DNA of 22,413 bases from an uncultured Candidatus Saccharibacteria bacterium (GTDB lineage Bacteria > Patescibacteria > Saccharimonadia > Saccharimonadales > UBA1547), in assembly GCA_946480535.1 (NCBI GenBank), contig CAMLKA010000016.1:1-22413 (forward strand), in the 5' to 3' direction. The notes under the pieces are model-generated. The model saw only the letters and a list, made by a program, of their open reading frames with translations, was not told the DNA's origin and ran no database searches. This document shows positions 19,830 through 22,413 of the stretch, in pieces (position 1 is the first letter of the stretch; every line of letters begins with the position of its first letter). The translations under genes and the position numbers were made by a program.

Positions 19830-21425
19830 ATGGCAACAATACCAAAAATAAATACGAAACCAATTACCGATCCACTTAAGTCTGCACTTGTGAAAACAAC
19901 CGGTGTGCTTTTGAAATATGACAAAGACATTGATGCGGTTTTGGGTGATTTGTTGCTCGATGTTCAAAACCAGAATGTTTATGGGGATGGGAAGACATTT
20001 GTTGACTTGGTTCCCGCTCGAAGGCTCCGGTCGATTAAAGAAGAGTATAAGTTGCTTAAAAAAGATCCCGAGTTTGATCTTCGCGAATTTGTGACACGCC
20101 ACTTCGTGGATGCAACTGAAGGGGTGTATCAGCGGGCTTACGAAAGTAGCCCCGACCATACGCCACTTGAGCATATTGATGAGCTTTGGAAATTCCTCGA
20201 GCGTCGTAATCGTGTGGCGCGTGGGTCATTGCTGGCTCTACCGTACAAGTACATTGTTCCAGGCGGGCGCTTTAACGAGCAATTTTATTGGGATACGTAT
20301 TTTATTATGCTTGGCCTTGCCTCAACGGGTAAATGGACGCAAATTGAGAATATGATGAAGAATTATGTACACCAAATTCGTAAGTATGGGTACATTCCAA
20401 CGGCCAATCGAACATATCTATTAAGCCGTTCACAGCCGCCGTTCTTCTCGCATATGGTGCGCCTGCTCGCAACACATAAGGGCAAGAGCGTGCTGCGAAA
20501 TTATCTTCCATATTTAATGACGGAGTATCGTTTTTGGATGAAGGGGAAGACGAAGCTTGCTCAGACAGAGCACAAGGCATATCGCCGCGTGGTTGAAATG
20601 CCGGACAGCTCATTATTGAACCGGTACTACGACAATAAAACGACACCGCGCCCTGAATCGCTTCGTGAAGATATAGAAACGGCGGAGAAGTCGGGCCGCA
20701 AAGACAGTAATCGACTGTATCTGCACCTTCGTGCTGCCGCAGAATCTGGCTGGGACTTTAGTTCGCGCTGGTTTTCCGACCCGACTGACATTCGAACGAT
20801 TCATACCGCAGATATCATCCCCGTCGATTTAAATAGTTTGCTGTACCACCTAGAACTTACGATTGCCGACGCGCACAAGGCTTCATTTAACTTAGTGCAA
20901 GCACGGCAATTCCGAAAGAAAGCGAAGGCTCGATTGAAGGCGATTGATGAATATTGCTGGGACGCGAAAGCTGGATTTTACAAAGATTATAACTTCCATC
21001 ATGGCGCCTTTACATCAGTTCCAAGCCTTGCCGGAGTATTTCCATTATTTGTGGGCGCGGCAAGCCAAGAGCAAGCTGATGCGGTCGCGAATGTGCTTCG
21101 AAAAGACTTCCTTCGTCCGGGTGGATTGGTAACGACCAACATCGATAATGGTCAACAGTGGGACGCACCAAATGGCTGGGCTCCGCTTGAGTGGGCAGCA
21201 ATTCAAGGGCTTCGCAACTATGGCCATGACGACTTGGCGGATGAGATTTCGAAACGATGGTTAGAGCTGAATGAAAAGGTCTACACTTCATCACGAAAGT
21301 TTGTAGAAAAGTATAACGTCGAAAGCGCCGATGGCCTTGGCGGTGGCGGTGAGTATGTATTGCAAGATGGATTTGGCTGGACGAATGGGGTGTATGAAGC
21401 CCTAAAGCGCGAGCTAAAGCTTTAA
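19830..21425 (+). CDS. Trehalase, glycoside hydrolase family 37, cytoplasmic
   Basis: This 531-residue protein carries both GH37 trehalase signatures: PGGRFNEQFYWDTY (144-157) and QWDAPNGWAP (443-452). The catalytic acid is D309 in ESGWDFSSRW and the base is E508 in GGGGEY, followed by QDGFGWTNGV. Length and lack of a signal peptide match cytoplasmic trehalases of the TreF type. It splits alpha,alpha-trehalose into two glucoses by inversion. No trehalose importer or synthase is in view, so the disaccharide may be synthesised elsewhere or scavenged. The start is leaderless. The stop codon overlaps the convergent rarA stop by a few bases, with no terminator between them. Confidence 0.93.
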   Translation: MATIPKINTKPITDPLKSALVKTTGVLLKYDKDIDAVLGDLLLDVQNQNVYGDGKTFVDLVPARRLRSIKEEYKLLKKDPEFDLREFVTRHFVDATEGVYQRAYESSPDHTPLEHIDELWKFLERRNRVARGSLLALPYKYIVPGGRFNEQFYWDTYFIMLGLASTGKWTQIENMMKNYVHQIRKYGYIPTANRTYLLSRSQPPFFSHMVRLLATHKGKSVLRNYLPYLMTEYRFWMKGKTKLAQTEHKAYRRVVEMPDSSLLNRYYDNKTTPRPESLREDIETAEKSGRKDSNRLYLHLRAAAESGWDFSSRWFSDPTDIRTIHTADIIPVDLNSLLYHLELTIADAHKASFNLVQARQFRKKAKARLKAIDEYCWDAKAGFYKDYNFHHGAFTSVPSLAGVFPLFVGAASQEQADAVANVLRKDFLRPGGLVTTNIDNGQQWDAPNGWAPLEWAAIQGLRNYGHDDLADEISKRWLELNEKVYTSSRKFVEKYNVESADGLGGGGEYVLQDGFGWTNGVYEALKRELKL

Positions 21426-22413
21426 AAGATTTTTTCGTCTTTTAATTCGTTGGGCAGAAAGCCCTTTGCATGCTTAAAGTCTGCTTCCCATTTGTAATCT
21501 TTAGCGTAGCCAAGGTCCTTCATGAGCTTGGTTGGAGCATTGCGTAGGTGAATCGGCACTGGTGCGTCGGGGTATCGTTTTGCAAGTTCTTGTGCGCGGT
21601 ACATAGCGCTGGTTGTTTGACGTGACTTCTCGGATTTGGCGAGTGCCGTTGCGACATGGAAAAGAATATAACTTGATTCTGGCATACCAACGCGCTCGAC
21701 GGCTTGGAAGGCATTGAGCGCTAAGCCGAGTGCGCCATTGCCAGCAAGCCCAATATCTTCAGATGCAAAAATGACCATACGACGGGCAATGAATTTCGGA
21801 TCTTCACCGGCGTCGATCATCCGCGCAAGGTAATACAGCGTTGCGTCGACATTGCTTCCGCGCATACTTTTAATAAACGCTGAGATGACGTTATAGTGCA
21901 TGTCACCCTTTTTGTCGTAGCCAGGAACTCGTTTTTGCGCGGCAGTTTTAACTGTTTCAATGCCAACTTTTTTACTAAGATTCAGGGCGAGCTCAAGGTT
22001 ACCGAGAGCGACACGGGCATCGCCACCCGAAAGTTCGGCAATATAATCAAGTGCTTCATCTGAAACGCGTTTGGTCGCTTTCTCTTCTTCAACGGCGCGC
22101 TTCAAAATAACGAGCATGTCTTCTTTTTCAAGGGGTTCGAGTACAAGTACGCGAGTTCGGCTGAGGAGCGGATTAATGACTTCGAAACTTGGGTTTTCTG
22201 TTGTCGCACCAATAAGGGTGATAAGGCCCGATTCTACGTGTGGGAGGAAGGCGTCTTGTTGTGCTTTGTTGAAGCGGTGAATTTCATCAACAAACAAAAT
22301 AGTGCGAAGCTTGAGGTTCCAGTTTTGCCGAGCGTGTTCAATGACTTTTTCGACATCCTTTTTACCGCTCGTGACGGCTGAAAGCTCAATGAATTCAGCG
22401 TCGACTTCTTTTG
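21422..22413 (-). CDS. rarA: Replication-associated recombination protein A (RarA/MgsA), 5' end cut by window edge
   Basis: About 329 C-terminal residues are visible and the frame continues through the right edge. The stretch [20 protein letters not shown] leads into the Walker B box [20 protein letters not shown], then sensor 1 [10 protein letters not shown] and the LLSRTRV arginine-finger region. The AAA-associated and MgsA C-terminal domains ([55 protein letters not shown]) follow. Walker A lies beyond the window. RarA is an AAA+ ATPase acting at stalled replication forks. The TTG codon at 22297-22295 is an internal leucine (…TILFVDE), not a start. Its stop (21422-21424) overlaps the trehalase stop. 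Confidence 0.95.
   Translation of the reverse strand, partial: KEVDAEFIELSAVTSGKKDVEKVIEHARQNWNLKLRTILFVDEIHRFNKAQQDAFLPHVESGLITLIGATTENPSFEVINPLLSRTRVLVLEPLEKEDMLVILKRAVEEEKATKRVSDEALDYIAELSGGDARVALGNLELALNLSKKVGIETVKTAAQKRVPGYDKKGDMHYNVISAFIKSMRGSNVDATLYYLARMIDAGEDPKFIARRMVIFASEDIGLAGNGALGLALNAFQAVERVGMPESSYILFHVATALAKSEKSRQTTSAMYRAQELAKRYPDAPVPIHLRNAPTKLMKDLGYAKDYKWEADFKHAKGFLPNELKDEKIF

Overview
The window looks like a chromosomal segment from a member of the Patescibacteria (CPR), most probably a Saccharibacteria (TM7)-type genome. This is inferred from several things: dense packing with tiny intergenic gaps; a secG - membrane-anchored peptide-binding-protein pair; a Gre-like factor, MsbA-like exporter, wHTH-Nudix and HD-hydrolase run; a cysteine-free UvrC; a type IV pilin-like surface protein; and many genes whose -10 box lies only 6-10 nt before the ATG. 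UGA acts as a normal stop (end of the M24 peptidase gene), which argues against the UGA-recoded CPR lineages. No phage, insertion sequence or CRISPR array was seen. The lineage call is inference.

Layout. 1-932: 3' end of uvrA, then a DUF4234-like membrane protein with a good promoter and Shine-Dalgarno (SD). 934-3493 (minus): a GH13 branching-enzyme-like protein and a DedA membrane protein, diverging from 3617-4360 (plus), ribosomal protein L25 (TL5/CTC form). A bidirectional terminator at 4375-4407 separates L25 from a minus-strand gene run, 8222 down to 4394: Gre-like factor, ABC exporter, wHTH-Nudix hydrolase and HD phosphohydrolase, headed by a strong promoter and a ~100-nt structured leader. 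8342-8728 (minus) is a DUF1801 protein. A structured, apparently noncoding segment (8762-8868) follows, then trhO, an HdeD-like protein, uvrC, a pilin/BspA-repeat fusion, an M24 aminopeptidase, a small holin-superfamily membrane protein, secG and a peptide-type substrate-binding protein (all plus). tRNA-Val(UAC) and tRNA-Leu(GAG) precede typA, then a GH37 trehalase, which converges with and overlaps the 3' end of rarA (minus, cut by the right edge).

Functionally this is a housekeeping region (repair: uvrA, uvrC, rarA; translation: L25, trhO, typA, two tRNAs; secretion: secG) with an envelope and scavenging layer (DedA, ABC exporter, anchored peptide-binding protein, HdeD-like protein, large repeat-bearing pilin-like adhesin) and two alpha-glucan/trehalose enzymes.

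The most interesting signals are: (1) the prepilin N-terminus fused to 13 exact 25-residue BspA/DUF285 repeats, with an operator-like palindrome over its start; (2) a consistent leaderless architecture in eight genes alongside SD-led genes; (3) the unassigned structured segment with mutually exclusive folds before trhO; (4) a UvrC with no cysteine at all; (5) a Gre-like protein whose coiled-coil tip has lost a canonical acidic residue.
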